DNA of 13,217 bases. It comes from an uncultured Caldilinea sp. GTDB taxonomy: Bacteria; Chloroflexota; Anaerolineae; Caldilineales; Caldilineaceae. Below the pieces are notes generated by a model. That model saw only the letters and a program-made list of their open reading frames with translations. It searched no databases and was not told where the DNA came from. The stretch covers positions 1 through 13,217 of the forward strand of contig NZ_CAKZMJ010000050.1 of assembly GCF_937128415.1 (NCBI RefSeq), given 5' to 3'. Made by a program: the position numbers and the translations under genes. Shown here piece after piece: positions 1 to 13,217 of the stretch; the first letter of the stretch is position 1, and each line of letters starts with the position of its first letter.

Positions 1-348
1 TGGGATTGTCCGGCGCTTGTGCTTGACGTGGGGTCGCTGCTGCTCTCCGCTGTCGGCGACGCTGCGCTGGTGGGCTGCGCAGTAGCGACAGAAGGCGGCT
101 GCTTGGTTGCTGTCGGTGTCATTAAAGGCGCAGATTTCGCAGTTTCCTCCGTATCGCTTGGGTATACCTCGTATCAATGGGCGTCCGGAGAAGCCTCTGA
201 TCTTGATCTAGCCGTAAATCTGGCTGGTTTTATTTCAAGCATTCTTCCGATAGGTGGCGAAGTCACAGGTGTTGCGAGTCTCACTTACGACTTGGTGGAC
301 CCGATCATTGACGACGAAAAACGGTGGGGGCCAAGGAGCGCCCGATGA
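1..348 (+). CDS. C-terminal end of an RHS-type polymorphic toxin (module 1, partial at 5' end)
   Basis: The frame is open from the first base of the window, so this is the tail of a longer gene; the GTG at 19 is only an internal codon. The 115 visible residues contain no RHS core motif but are very hydrophobic and glycine/alanine/valine rich: LDVGSLLLSAVGDAALVGCAVA near the start, a GCLVAVGVIKGADFAVSSVS stretch, then LAGFISSILPIGGEVTGVAS. This resembles the membrane-inserting tail of RHS tips. The stop overlaps the start of a small three-span membrane protein gene (ATGA overlap), the usual toxin-then-immunity order. I infer a membrane-active toxin domain. The alternative is a pre-toxin linker whose effector part is very short. 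Assignment to the RHS family rests on the four RHS modules immediately downstream, since its own core lies outside the window. Confidence 0.55.
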   Translation, partial: WDCPALVLDVGSLLLSAVGDAALVGCAVATEGGCLVAVGVIKGADFAVSSVSLGYTSYQWASGEASDLDLAVNLAGFISSILPIGGEVTGVASLTYDLVDPIIDDEKRWGPRSAR

Positions 349-623
349 GCCTACTAGATTTCTTGTTGCCTGCAAGCGTTGCCTTTATGCTGCACGTAAT
401 CCTTGTGGTTATCTACTCCAAATTCTTCTTTTCCAGGAAGTTTCTGATATTTCTAGGAGCGAATATTGGCTTCATACAAGGAATATGGATGGTTTTATTA
501 CTCGGGATCGATAAGCTACCTTTTATCCTATCATTCATCATACTGTTGGCTAATGTCTCGGTTTCTATACAACTTGTGTGGATATATTCGAGATTGGCGA
601 AGGCAAGAACAAGAAAACGTTAA
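345..623 (+). CDS. Small integral-membrane protein, candidate immunity protein for module 1
   Basis: 92 residues, chosen start ATG 345, which overlaps the upstream stop by ATGA and has AAGGAG six bases before it (333-338). The longer in-frame GTG at 324 lies inside the toxin gene and lacks a better site. Three hydrophobic spans are visible, roughly residues 5-26, 32-54 and 58-80, followed by a basic tail (KARTRKR). No catalytic motif is present. Translational coupling to the preceding toxin end, small size and multi-span topology are what is known for immunity proteins against membrane-acting toxins such as pore-forming colicins; the function here is inferred from that. Base composition is clearly more AT-rich than the RHS core DNA on either side, as is common for cargo tails of polymorphic toxins. 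Confidence 0.6.
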   Translation: MSLLDFLLPASVAFMLHVILVVIYSKFFFSRKFLIFLGANIGFIQGIWMVLLLGIDKLPFILSFIILLANVSVSIQLVWIYSRLAKARTRKR

Positions 624-651
624 CAATGGCTTTCCACCAACCATCCACAGG

Positions 652-1610
<959 letters not shown>

Positions 1611-1614
<4 letters not shown>

Positions 1615-1883
1615 GCGAAGAGATGAAAGAGCTTTTGCCTCGCTTAATTGCTGCCGGAATCGGCGCTGCATTTTTTGTGATTTGGGGTATTTATTGGTAT
1701 CGCAACGCTCCGAAGATTGACCAATGGATGGAGGATGACTGGATTTCGCAATTTGCCGGGCATATTCCCAAAGAGAACCGTGTAAGGAAATTCCGTCGAG
1801 GTTTGGTATTTACATTCATAGCTGCAGCAATTCTGTTTCTATTCTTTTTGTGCAATCTTGCTCAAATTCTTGATGCACTGTAA
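1611..1883 (+). CDS. Small two-span membrane protein, candidate immunity protein for module 2
   Basis: 90 residues starting at ATG 1611, overlapping the stop of the RHS tip (ATGA). The ribosome binding site is weak (AAGAGG at 1599-1604), consistent with coupled translation. Two hydrophobic spans are visible, about residues 8-29 (LPRLIAAGIGAAFFVIWGIY) and 64-86 (FTFIAAAILFLFFLCNLAQI), separated by a charged middle (KIDQWMEDDW...HIPKENRVRKFRR). Both ends and the loop length suggest a hairpin in the inner membrane. Position directly behind a variable RHS tip implies an immunity role; nothing in the residues identifies the toxin target. Its upstream junction shares 13 identical bases with that of the module 1 pair (338-350 and 1604-1616). 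Confidence 0.6.
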
Positions 1884-1897
1884 TTTTAATTTTAAAG

Positions 1898-2962
<1,065 letters not shown>

Positions 2963-2975
2963 GGAGTTAGAGGCT

Positions 2976-3299
2976 GTGACTTGGTTGATCATCCTTACGT
3001 GGTTCATAGCGTTTATTATGTGTGGCCTCGGTATTAGATTATTAATTCAAACGGGAAAAACCGACTTCGAACCATGGGAACGAGCGAAGAAGAACTTGAT
3101 CATTGCTGCGATATTAGTAACGACACCTGTTAATGTATGGGCTTTCCATTTTCAACCCCTCGTATTGTCTTTGCTTTTGAGTTTGCTGGTAAACTGTCTG
3201 GCGATACTTAATTTTGTACTGGTAGTGCCTGAGCAATGGAGACGAATTGTCTTTAGAAAAAAAGACGCGAGAAAAAAGAAACGGTTTCCCGTCGAGTAA
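2976..3299 (+). CDS. Three-span membrane protein, candidate immunity protein for module 3
   Basis: 107 residues, GTG start at 2976, with GAGGAG at 2961-2966 just upstream and 13 bases after the stop of the RHS tip. Hydrophobic spans are at about residues 3-24, 40-58 and 61-84; the C-terminal 20 residues are strongly basic (RRIVFRKKDARKKKRF), so the tail probably stays in the cytoplasm. Its DNA is AT-richer than the flanking RHS core. It shares with the 345-623 protein the size class, span count and basic tail but no clear sequence identity by eye. Directly behind a toxin-like tip with a hydrophobic tail, it is best explained as a membrane immunity protein, comparable in layout (not in shown homology) to colicin immunity proteins. 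Confidence 0.6.
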   Translation: MTWLIILTWFIAFIMCGLGIRLLIQTGKTDFEPWERAKKNLIIAAILVTTPVNVWAFHFQPLVLSLLLSLLVNCLAILNFVLVVPEQWRRIVFRKKDARKKKRFPVE

Positions 3300-3329
3300 G
3301 TAAGAATCGTCTGCTTTTGGTCATACAGT

Positions 3330-4199
<870 letters not shown>

Positions 4200-4202
4200 C
4201 CA

Positions 4203-4706
4203 ATGAATAGTGTAGTTTTTATCCATAACAAATGCCCTGAATGTTTAGAGCTTTTTCAGAAGATTGACAGAGAATTTGGTTTCTTATTTGATGAATTTCA
4301 CGGCTTTGTGAAGGATTGCAAGGCTGATCAATACGGATGTGATATATTGATCAATGTGGAGGGAGTCGGTATTCGATTTGAAACCTCGCCTCGAGATGGC
4401 ATTGAGTTCGCAAATGGTATCATTCTACCTGTCGAAGATCCTAGTAACAAACTTAACCGACCTCATTCTATAAGCACGATAATAGATTTCATTGAAAATG
4501 CTCCCCCATCAAAATATCAAGGACCAGATTGGTCAGATCATCGTTTCTATAATCCTGCTGATTTTAAAAACGCATTACAGAGAGTCATCGCATTTTACAA
4601 AAGTCCTGAGTTTGTTAAGAGAAGTCGAAAATTTAATGAGTGGTATGAGTGGCAAACTGAAGAATTCATAAAGAGCGTCAAAGACTATTATAGATCTCAC
4701 TCGTAA
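4203..4706 (+). CDS. Soluble candidate immunity protein for module 4
   Basis: 167 residues, ATG 4203, three bases after the toxin stop; GGAG at 4191-4194 lies inside the end of the toxin gene, indicating coupling. No membrane span. The protein is acidic/aromatic with a CPEC motif near the start (NKCPECLELF, residues 9-18), a mixed central region (CDILINVEGVGIRFETSPRD) and a helical C-terminal third rich in Y, W, K and E (FNEWYEWQTEEFIKSVKDYY). A soluble partner fits a cytoplasmic toxin, in contrast with the membrane partners of modules 1 to 3. It is among the most AT-rich genes in the window, suggesting recent acquisition with its toxin. I do not recognise the family; immunity is inferred from position. 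Confidence 0.6.
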   Translation: MNSVVFIHNKCPECLELFQKIDREFGFLFDEFHGFVKDCKADQYGCDILINVEGVGIRFETSPRDGIEFANGIILPVEDPSNKLNRPHSISTIIDFIENAPPSKYQGPDWSDHRFYNPADFKNALQRVIAFYKSPEFVKRSRKFNEWYEWQTEEFIKSVKDYYRSHS

Positions 4707-4737
4707 GATTCGCATTCTTGCGTGTTCGTTTTACTCA

Positions 4738-4815
4738 TCGGTTTGGGGTCGCTTCACCCAGCCCGACTCTCTCGTGCCGGAGCCGGGCAACTCGCAGGCG
4801 GTTCGGCCGTAAACG
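4738..4815 (+). pseudogene. RHS core fragment, decayed
   Basis: The frame beginning at the GTT at 4740 reads VWGRFTQPDSLVPEPGNSQA and reaches a TAA (4811-4813) within 24 codons. GRFTQPDSLVPEPGN is the well-known RHS motif that follows NARWYDPALG, of a different subtype (FTQPDSLVPEPGNSQA) from the neighbours (FLSPDAIVPEAGNALD). Everything expected before and after it is missing. It lies just behind the module 4 immunity gene and just before a second, larger RHS core remnant, so it is the scar of a deleted or recombined module. Confidence 0.6.
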
Positions 4816-4901
4816 GCTGGGCGACGGGGTGGAAGGCCCTGCGGGCTTGGCGCCAGCCCCAGAGGGGCCTCCGCAACATAGCCGGTAGCTGAAGCCACCG
4901 G
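4806..4901. repeat. Cluster of palindromic elements between two RHS fragments
   Basis: Three hairpins lie in under 100 bases: GCCGT/ACGGC (4806-4817); a nested structure with outer stem AGGCCC/GGGCCT (4834-4839 with 4865-4870) and inner stem GGGCT/AGCCC (4843-4847 with 4855-4859) around the palindrome GGCGCC; and CCGGTAGCT/AGCCACCGG (4882-4890 with 4893-4901, one mismatch). The segment does not code RHS sequence, while both flanks do. It looks like an inserted REP-like or small non-autonomous palindromic element; I cannot name it. Confidence 0.45.
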
Positions 4902-4902
4902 C

Positions 4903-5382
<480 letters not shown>

Positions 5383-5395
5383 CACCTCGGACGAC

Positions 5396-5662
5396 TCAGC
5401 GCTGACAACGCCAACGCCGTGCCCGCCTGCGATGGTCACGGATTACTGTGATGCACACAGTCTGTTGGTGGTTCAGAACAACGACCAAATCGCAAGCCTT
5501 GCCCCGCTTTCTGGATGCATACCAGTTACGAGCAACAATTTTCACGCGCTTCCCGTCATCGTGCCATTCGCCATCTAGTGTGGCGCATAGCCAAGCCCCT
5601 AAGCTCACTCCTCGATGCACCATCTGATTGAGCGCATGGCGCGTAAGTCGGTAGTTTGGCAT
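5396..5662 (-). CDS. Small protein resembling DUF4258
   Basis: 88 residues on the minus strand. The start MPNYRLTRHALNQM is chosen because AGGAGA lies about six bases before that ATG; an in-frame extension to 5725 adds 21 residues without a site. The pattern YRLTRHALNQMVHRGVS, then a variable middle, then LVVVLNHQQTVCITVIRD is the layout of DUF4258 proteins (an H-A-x-x-R/Q-M-x-x-R-G helix followed by a beta sheet ending in V-I-T-V). Biochemical function of that family is not established; members are frequent in toxin-antitoxin-like and mobile settings. Here the C-terminus is basic (DHRRRARRWRCQR). The gene stands alone, convergent with the RHS region and divergent from the regulator at 6117. 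It may be a small defence or toxin-like gene. The family call is from memory of the motif. Confidence 0.55.
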   Translation of the reverse strand: MPNYRLTRHALNQMVHRGVSLGAWLCATLDGEWHDDGKRVKIVARNWYASRKRGKACDLVVVLNHQQTVCITVIRDHRRRARRWRCQR

Positions 5663-5981
5663 GAATTCTCCTGAGCGGGTTGAACTGTATAGCCCTTTGC
5701 AGGAATCCGCCATGTGGAAGATCATCGTCTACTGACACTGCGTTAGCTTGGCTCTCCGTCGTCATTTATCGGACGCCTGGGCGGAGACCGAATAGTGTGC
5801 ATAGGCGTTGCCTCCCTATATCGATTTTTTAACGATTCGTATTGCACTTTCAGTATACAGGGCAGACGTTTATCAGCGTCGGAAGGGGGCTTGACGCCTG
5901 AATGACGATCTTCGTCAGAGAAGAGCGAACCTGACAAATCTGTCTGGAAATGCCGAACGCTGCGAGAGTCAGGGCGAGTTG
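5663..5981. other. Gene-poor stretch upstream of the DUF4258-like gene
   Basis: No convincing gene. On the minus strand a GGGAGG near 5815 precedes a 19-codon reading frame (MHTIRSPPRRPINDDGEPS) that ends at the TAA around 5743-5745; it could be a leader peptide or chance. A sequence TATACT occurs on the minus strand near 5853-5858 without a good -35 partner. The AT-rich tract at 5820-5845 may hold the promoter for the minus-strand gene. Confidence 0.3.
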
Positions 5982-6028
5982 GTCAACCACCAGGATATTT
6001 TGTCAATCACCAGATAACCAGATATTTG
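5982..6028 (+). promoter_or_regulatory. Direct-repeat operator candidate upstream of the regulator
   Basis: GTCAACCACCAG (5982-5993) and GTCAATCACCAG (6002-6013) are repeated with exactly 20 bases spacing, about two helical turns, and a third partial element ACCAGATATTTG (6017-6028) echoes ACCAGGATATTTTG (5989-6002). They abut the -35 element at 6037, so a protein bound here could contact or block RNA polymerase. Autoregulation by the 6117-6773 product is a reasonable inference. Confidence 0.5.
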
Positions 6029-6036
6029 AAAGATGT

Positions 6037-6065
6037 TTGACAGTCGTCTCACAAGTTTTTACAAT
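6037..6065 (+). promoter_or_regulatory. Strong sigma70-type promoter for the regulator gene
   Basis: TTGACA (6037-6042) and TACAAT (6060-6065) with a 17-base spacer. Transcription would start near 6072. This rules out the in-frame ATG at 6033 as the translation start, because it lies upstream of the -35 element. Confidence 0.65.
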
Positions 6066-6116
6066 CGAGAAGGTATGGAAGATGAACAACGTAGACGTTC
6101 TGGAGACAAGGCTTCG

Positions 6117-6773
6117 ATGTCGCCTCGCAGCAAAGTGGAATGGCTGACTCTCAAGGATGCAAGCGAATTCCTTGGGGTGCATTTTACGACGCTGCGCGGA
6201 TGGGCCGATCGCGGGGAAATCCCGGTCTTTCGCACGCCTGGCGGACATCGACGCTTCAGCCTCAATGATTTGCGACGCTTTCTGGACGAGCGCGCCCGAT
6301 TGATGCCGGCGACGACGCGCAACAATTTGGTTGAAATCGCCGTCGATCGCGTGCGCACAGAGCTGCAGCGCGCAGATGCATTGGTTCAGCGCTGGCATCA
6401 CCCGGACAATACAGCGGTGGATCAGGCGCGACGGGAGCGAGGGCGCATGCTTTTCTCGCTTGCCATCTCCTATGTGATGAAGCCGCAACAGCGCAATCAA
6501 CTGCTGGAGGCTGCGCGCGAGCTGGGAAGACAATATGGGGTCGATGCAGCTTCGAGCGGCATCCCTCTGGTGGAGACCGGCCGCGCAGTTCAATTTTTTC
6601 GACGGCAATTGATCGAAGCGGTGCGCGCCAGCAACGAACAATCTCCGGATTCGGATGACATTCGAGTTGAACGGCTGCTCAATCAATTTCTGGACGAGGT
6701 GCTCTACGCCGTGTTGGATGGCTATGAAGCCGGCATGAGCGCAGCCTCCCCATCAACCGAGGTGAAGGCGTGA
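6117..6773 (+). CDS. MerR/excisionase-type helix-turn-helix regulator with helical C-terminal domain
   Basis: 218 residues from ATG 6117, preceded by GGAG and AAGG (6102-6111). In-frame ATG 6075 would be almost leaderless relative to the promoter at 6037-6065 and is the main alternative; ATG 6033 is inside the promoter. Residues 8-58 form a DNA-binding domain (WLTLKDASEFLGVHFTTLRG, WADRGEIPVFRTPGGHRRFS, LNDLRRFLDE) with the helix-turn-helix and the arginine-rich wing typical of excisionase/MerR-like readers. Residues 70-205 are predicted all helical; the segment ELGRQYGVDAASSGIPLVET followed by QFFRRQLIEAVR and LLNQFLDEVLYAVLDGYEAG resembles the four-helix sensor domain seen at the N-terminus of RsbR-like and some sensor proteins. 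It probably couples a signal to DNA binding, but ligand and targets are unknown. Confidence 0.6.
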   Translation: MSPRSKVEWLTLKDASEFLGVHFTTLRGWADRGEIPVFRTPGGHRRFSLNDLRRFLDERARLMPATTRNNLVEIAVDRVRTELQRADALVQRWHHPDNTAVDQARRERGRMLFSLAISYVMKPQQRNQLLEAARELGRQYGVDAASSGIPLVETGRAVQFFRRQLIEAVRASNEQSPDSDDIRVERLLNQFLDEVLYAVLDGYEAGMSAASPSTEVKA

Positions 6774-6830
6774 TATTCAAGGCGTCAACATAGAATTGCA
6801 ACAGCCGCCTCACCGGTTGTAAAGGCGTGA

Positions 6831-6894
<64 letters not shown>

Positions 6895-6998
6895 CTGGAA
6901 TTGCACAGATCGGAACAAAGCAAAGACTCGCCAGGCAGCCCTGCGGCAATTCGACATAGCGCTATGGGGCCTACAACAGCGCTCTAGGGCGAACAAAG

Positions 6999-7029
<31 letters not shown>

Positions 7030-7041
7030 AATACAGTATAA

Positions 7042-7087
<46 letters not shown>

Positions 7088-7090
7088 TAC

Positions 7091-7665
<575 letters not shown>

Positions 7666-7776
7666 TCTGTCTTTATCTACAACTGAATAAATCTTTGCTC
7701 TTGAGCTTGACATCCTTTCCTCGTCAACCCGGTTCAATCGCCGAGTCGAACGAGAGAAGAAGCGATAGTCACTTGC

Positions 7777-7815
7777 AAAAAGCCCGGAATGCGCATCGTT
7801 TGCTCCGGGCTTTTT
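7777..7815 (+). terminator. Intrinsic terminator, probably bidirectional
   Basis: AAAAAGCCCGGA (7777-7788) pairs perfectly with TCCGGGCTTTTT (7804-7815), giving a GC-rich core, a 15-base loop and T-runs on both strands. It ends the lipoprotein transcript. Only about 50 bases separate it from the next start, so it may also act as an attenuator for the gene at 7867. Confidence 0.8.
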
Positions 7816-7866
7816 ATCTGCGCCATCCCGGATCGATTTTGAGGTCTAAAATAAGGAGCATGGTTG

Positions 7867-9803
<1,937 letters not shown>

Positions 9804-9904
9804 CGGACGACCCTGAGAAGTCTCTCGCTTTGGGCTTTTTGTGTAGAGCTCGTATCGAGCGTCTGCGCTGTATCTTAATAGAAAGAAGCCTGCATTCTTG
9901 TCGT

Positions 9905-9938
9905 CATCTTGATGGATCGTCCAAACGATCTCGAGATG
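9905..9938 (+). promoter_or_regulatory. Stem-loop in the rpsL-rpsG spacer, candidate S7 operator
   Basis: GATCGT (9915-9920) pairs with ACGATC (9925-9930) around CCAA, and an outer helix CATCT (9905-9909) pairs with AGATG (9934-9938), separated by an internal loop TGATG/TCG. It ends 52 bases before the rpsG start. In E. coli, S7 represses its own translation by binding the S12-S7 spacer; a comparable role is inferred from position and shape only. Confidence 0.4.
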
Positions 9939-9990
9939 TCTGAAGTGAGTGGCAGGAATCGGTGGGAGCGGAAGCGAAAAGAGTGAAACC

Positions 9991-10458
<468 letters not shown>

Positions 10459-10464
10459 GACAAA

Positions 10465-10500
10465 CTCTGGCGTAAAAGACGGCGTCTACACACGTCAGAG
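10465..10500 (+). promoter_or_regulatory. Stem-loop immediately after rpsG
   Basis: CTCTGGCGT (10465-10473) pairs with ACGTCAGAG (about 10492-10500) with one mismatch; an inner AGAC/GTCT helix sits in the loop. No T-run follows, so it is more likely an RNA-stability or processing element than a terminator. Confidence 0.4.
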
Positions 10501-10530
10501 CGTGGGTGTCAATCTGCACAAATCAGGGTG

Positions 10531-10650
<120 letters not shown>

Positions 10651-10686
10651 GCGTCAAGTTTCAGGGATAACGAGGAAGTAATTTTT

Positions 10687-12780
<2,094 letters not shown>

Positions 12781-12816
12781 AGACGCAACCTTGCTTGAGT
12801 TTGCGCCCATCCCCGT

Positions 12817-12858
12817 GCTTCATCGGCGTCGCCTGATCTCAGGCGACGCCGATGAAGC
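12817..12858. repeat. Perfect 20-bp inverted repeat between fusA and tuf
   Basis: Left arm 12817-12836 and right arm 12839-12858 are exact complements with only two bases between them (an effective loop of about four). No T-run follows. Placed 36 bases after the fusA stop, it could end or protect the upstream transcript, or act as a protein-binding palindrome. It is too symmetric to be chance. Confidence 0.7.
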
Positions 12859-12936
12859 GGCGACCAATGCGTTCGTCTCCCTGCGCCGACGCCGGTGTAA
12901 AAGAGCAAACTGTTTGTATTTTGTCAAGCCGCTGAT

Positions 12937-12965
12937 TTGGAACTCCAGGGCGGCTCAAGTATACT
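12937..12965 (+). promoter_or_regulatory. Separate promoter for tuf
   Basis: TTGGAA (12937-12942) and TATACT (12960-12965), spacer 17. Transcription from about 12972 would give a tuf leader of some 170 bases, carrying the hairpin at 13015-13046. An additional tuf promoter inside the str operon is known from other bacteria. Confidence 0.55.
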
Positions 12966-13009
12966 ATTAAGATTGTGGCGATTGACGCTGTCACTCGCTT
13001 GAAAATGTT

Positions 13010-13057
<48 letters not shown>

Positions 13058-13139
13058 CACAGAAATTTTTTGTCAGTCATTTCGGCGATCACCGACTTGG
13101 GGAGAGACGCTGAGCGAAACAATTCAGGAGGATAGTATT

Positions 13140-13217
<78 letters not shown>

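Noticed and set aside
466..651. N-terminal extension of the module 2 RHS tip
   Set aside because: The residues are an out-of-frame translation of the membrane protein gene at 345-623, and RHS-like sequence begins only around 664-690.
5743..5937. 64-codon minus-strand frame upstream of the DUF4258-like gene
   Set aside because: Composition and sequence look random; only the final 19 codons have a ribosome binding site, so it is noted as a possible leader peptide and not called as a gene.
6003..6686. Minus-strand frame opposite the regulator gene
   Set aside because: It is antisense to a clear helix-turn-helix protein with a good promoter and has no recognisable domain.

Overview
The window joins two unrelated regions. 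Positions 1 to about 5395 are an accessory, polymorphic-toxin region built from orphan RHS (rearrangement hot spot) C-terminal tips. Positions about 6030 to 13217 are conserved chromosomal sequence that ends in the streptomycin (str) operon: rpsL, rpsG, fusA and the start of tuf. The high GC content, the RHS style (motifs such as NARWYDPALG and DYHRYAYVRFNPL), an S12 with the extra N-terminal segment also found in Gram-positive S12, and the lipoprotein and regulator types suggest a Chloroflexota bacterium, perhaps of the Caldilinea/Anaerolineae kind. That assignment is inference and has not been tested.

RHS region. Five modules lie head to tail on the + strand. Modules 1 to 4 each end in a variable C-terminal (toxin-like) domain followed directly by a small gene in the position of an immunity gene. 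The pairs are: end of CDS 1-348 with 345-623 (92 aa, about three membrane spans); 652-1614 with 1611-1883 (90 aa, two spans); 1979-2962 with 2976-3299 (107 aa, about three spans); 3393-4199 with 4203-4706 (167 aa, soluble). Module 5 (4738-5382) is a decayed RHS core with no toxin or immunity gene. Modules 2 to 4 carry only the last 60-120 codons of the RHS core. None has a convincing start signal, and module 4 has a one-base insertion inside its core motif. The core segments are nearly identical at DNA level. This is the layout expected of a store of silent tips that could be swapped by recombination onto a full-length RHS gene lying upstream of the window. At least two of the four pairs look like membrane-acting toxins with integral-membrane immunity proteins.

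Transition, 5345-6074. It holds a perfect 14-bp hairpin, a small minus-strand gene resembling DUF4258 proteins (5396-5662), and a promoter/operator region with 20-bp-spaced direct repeats in front of a MerR/excisionase-type regulator (6117-6773).

Housekeeping part. A secreted lipoprotein (7126-7665) is followed by a strong terminator-like hairpin (7777-7815) and a PLP-dependent alanine-racemase-fold enzyme of the D-threonine aldolase / D-serine dehydratase type (7867-9027). The str genes follow with unusually wide and structured spacers: a leader of about 270 nt before rpsL, 187 nt between rpsL and rpsG, 228 nt before fusA, and 360 nt before tuf. These spacers hold several stable hairpins and a separate promoter for tuf.

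No tRNA, rRNA, CRISPR array or recognisable insertion-sequence transposase was seen.
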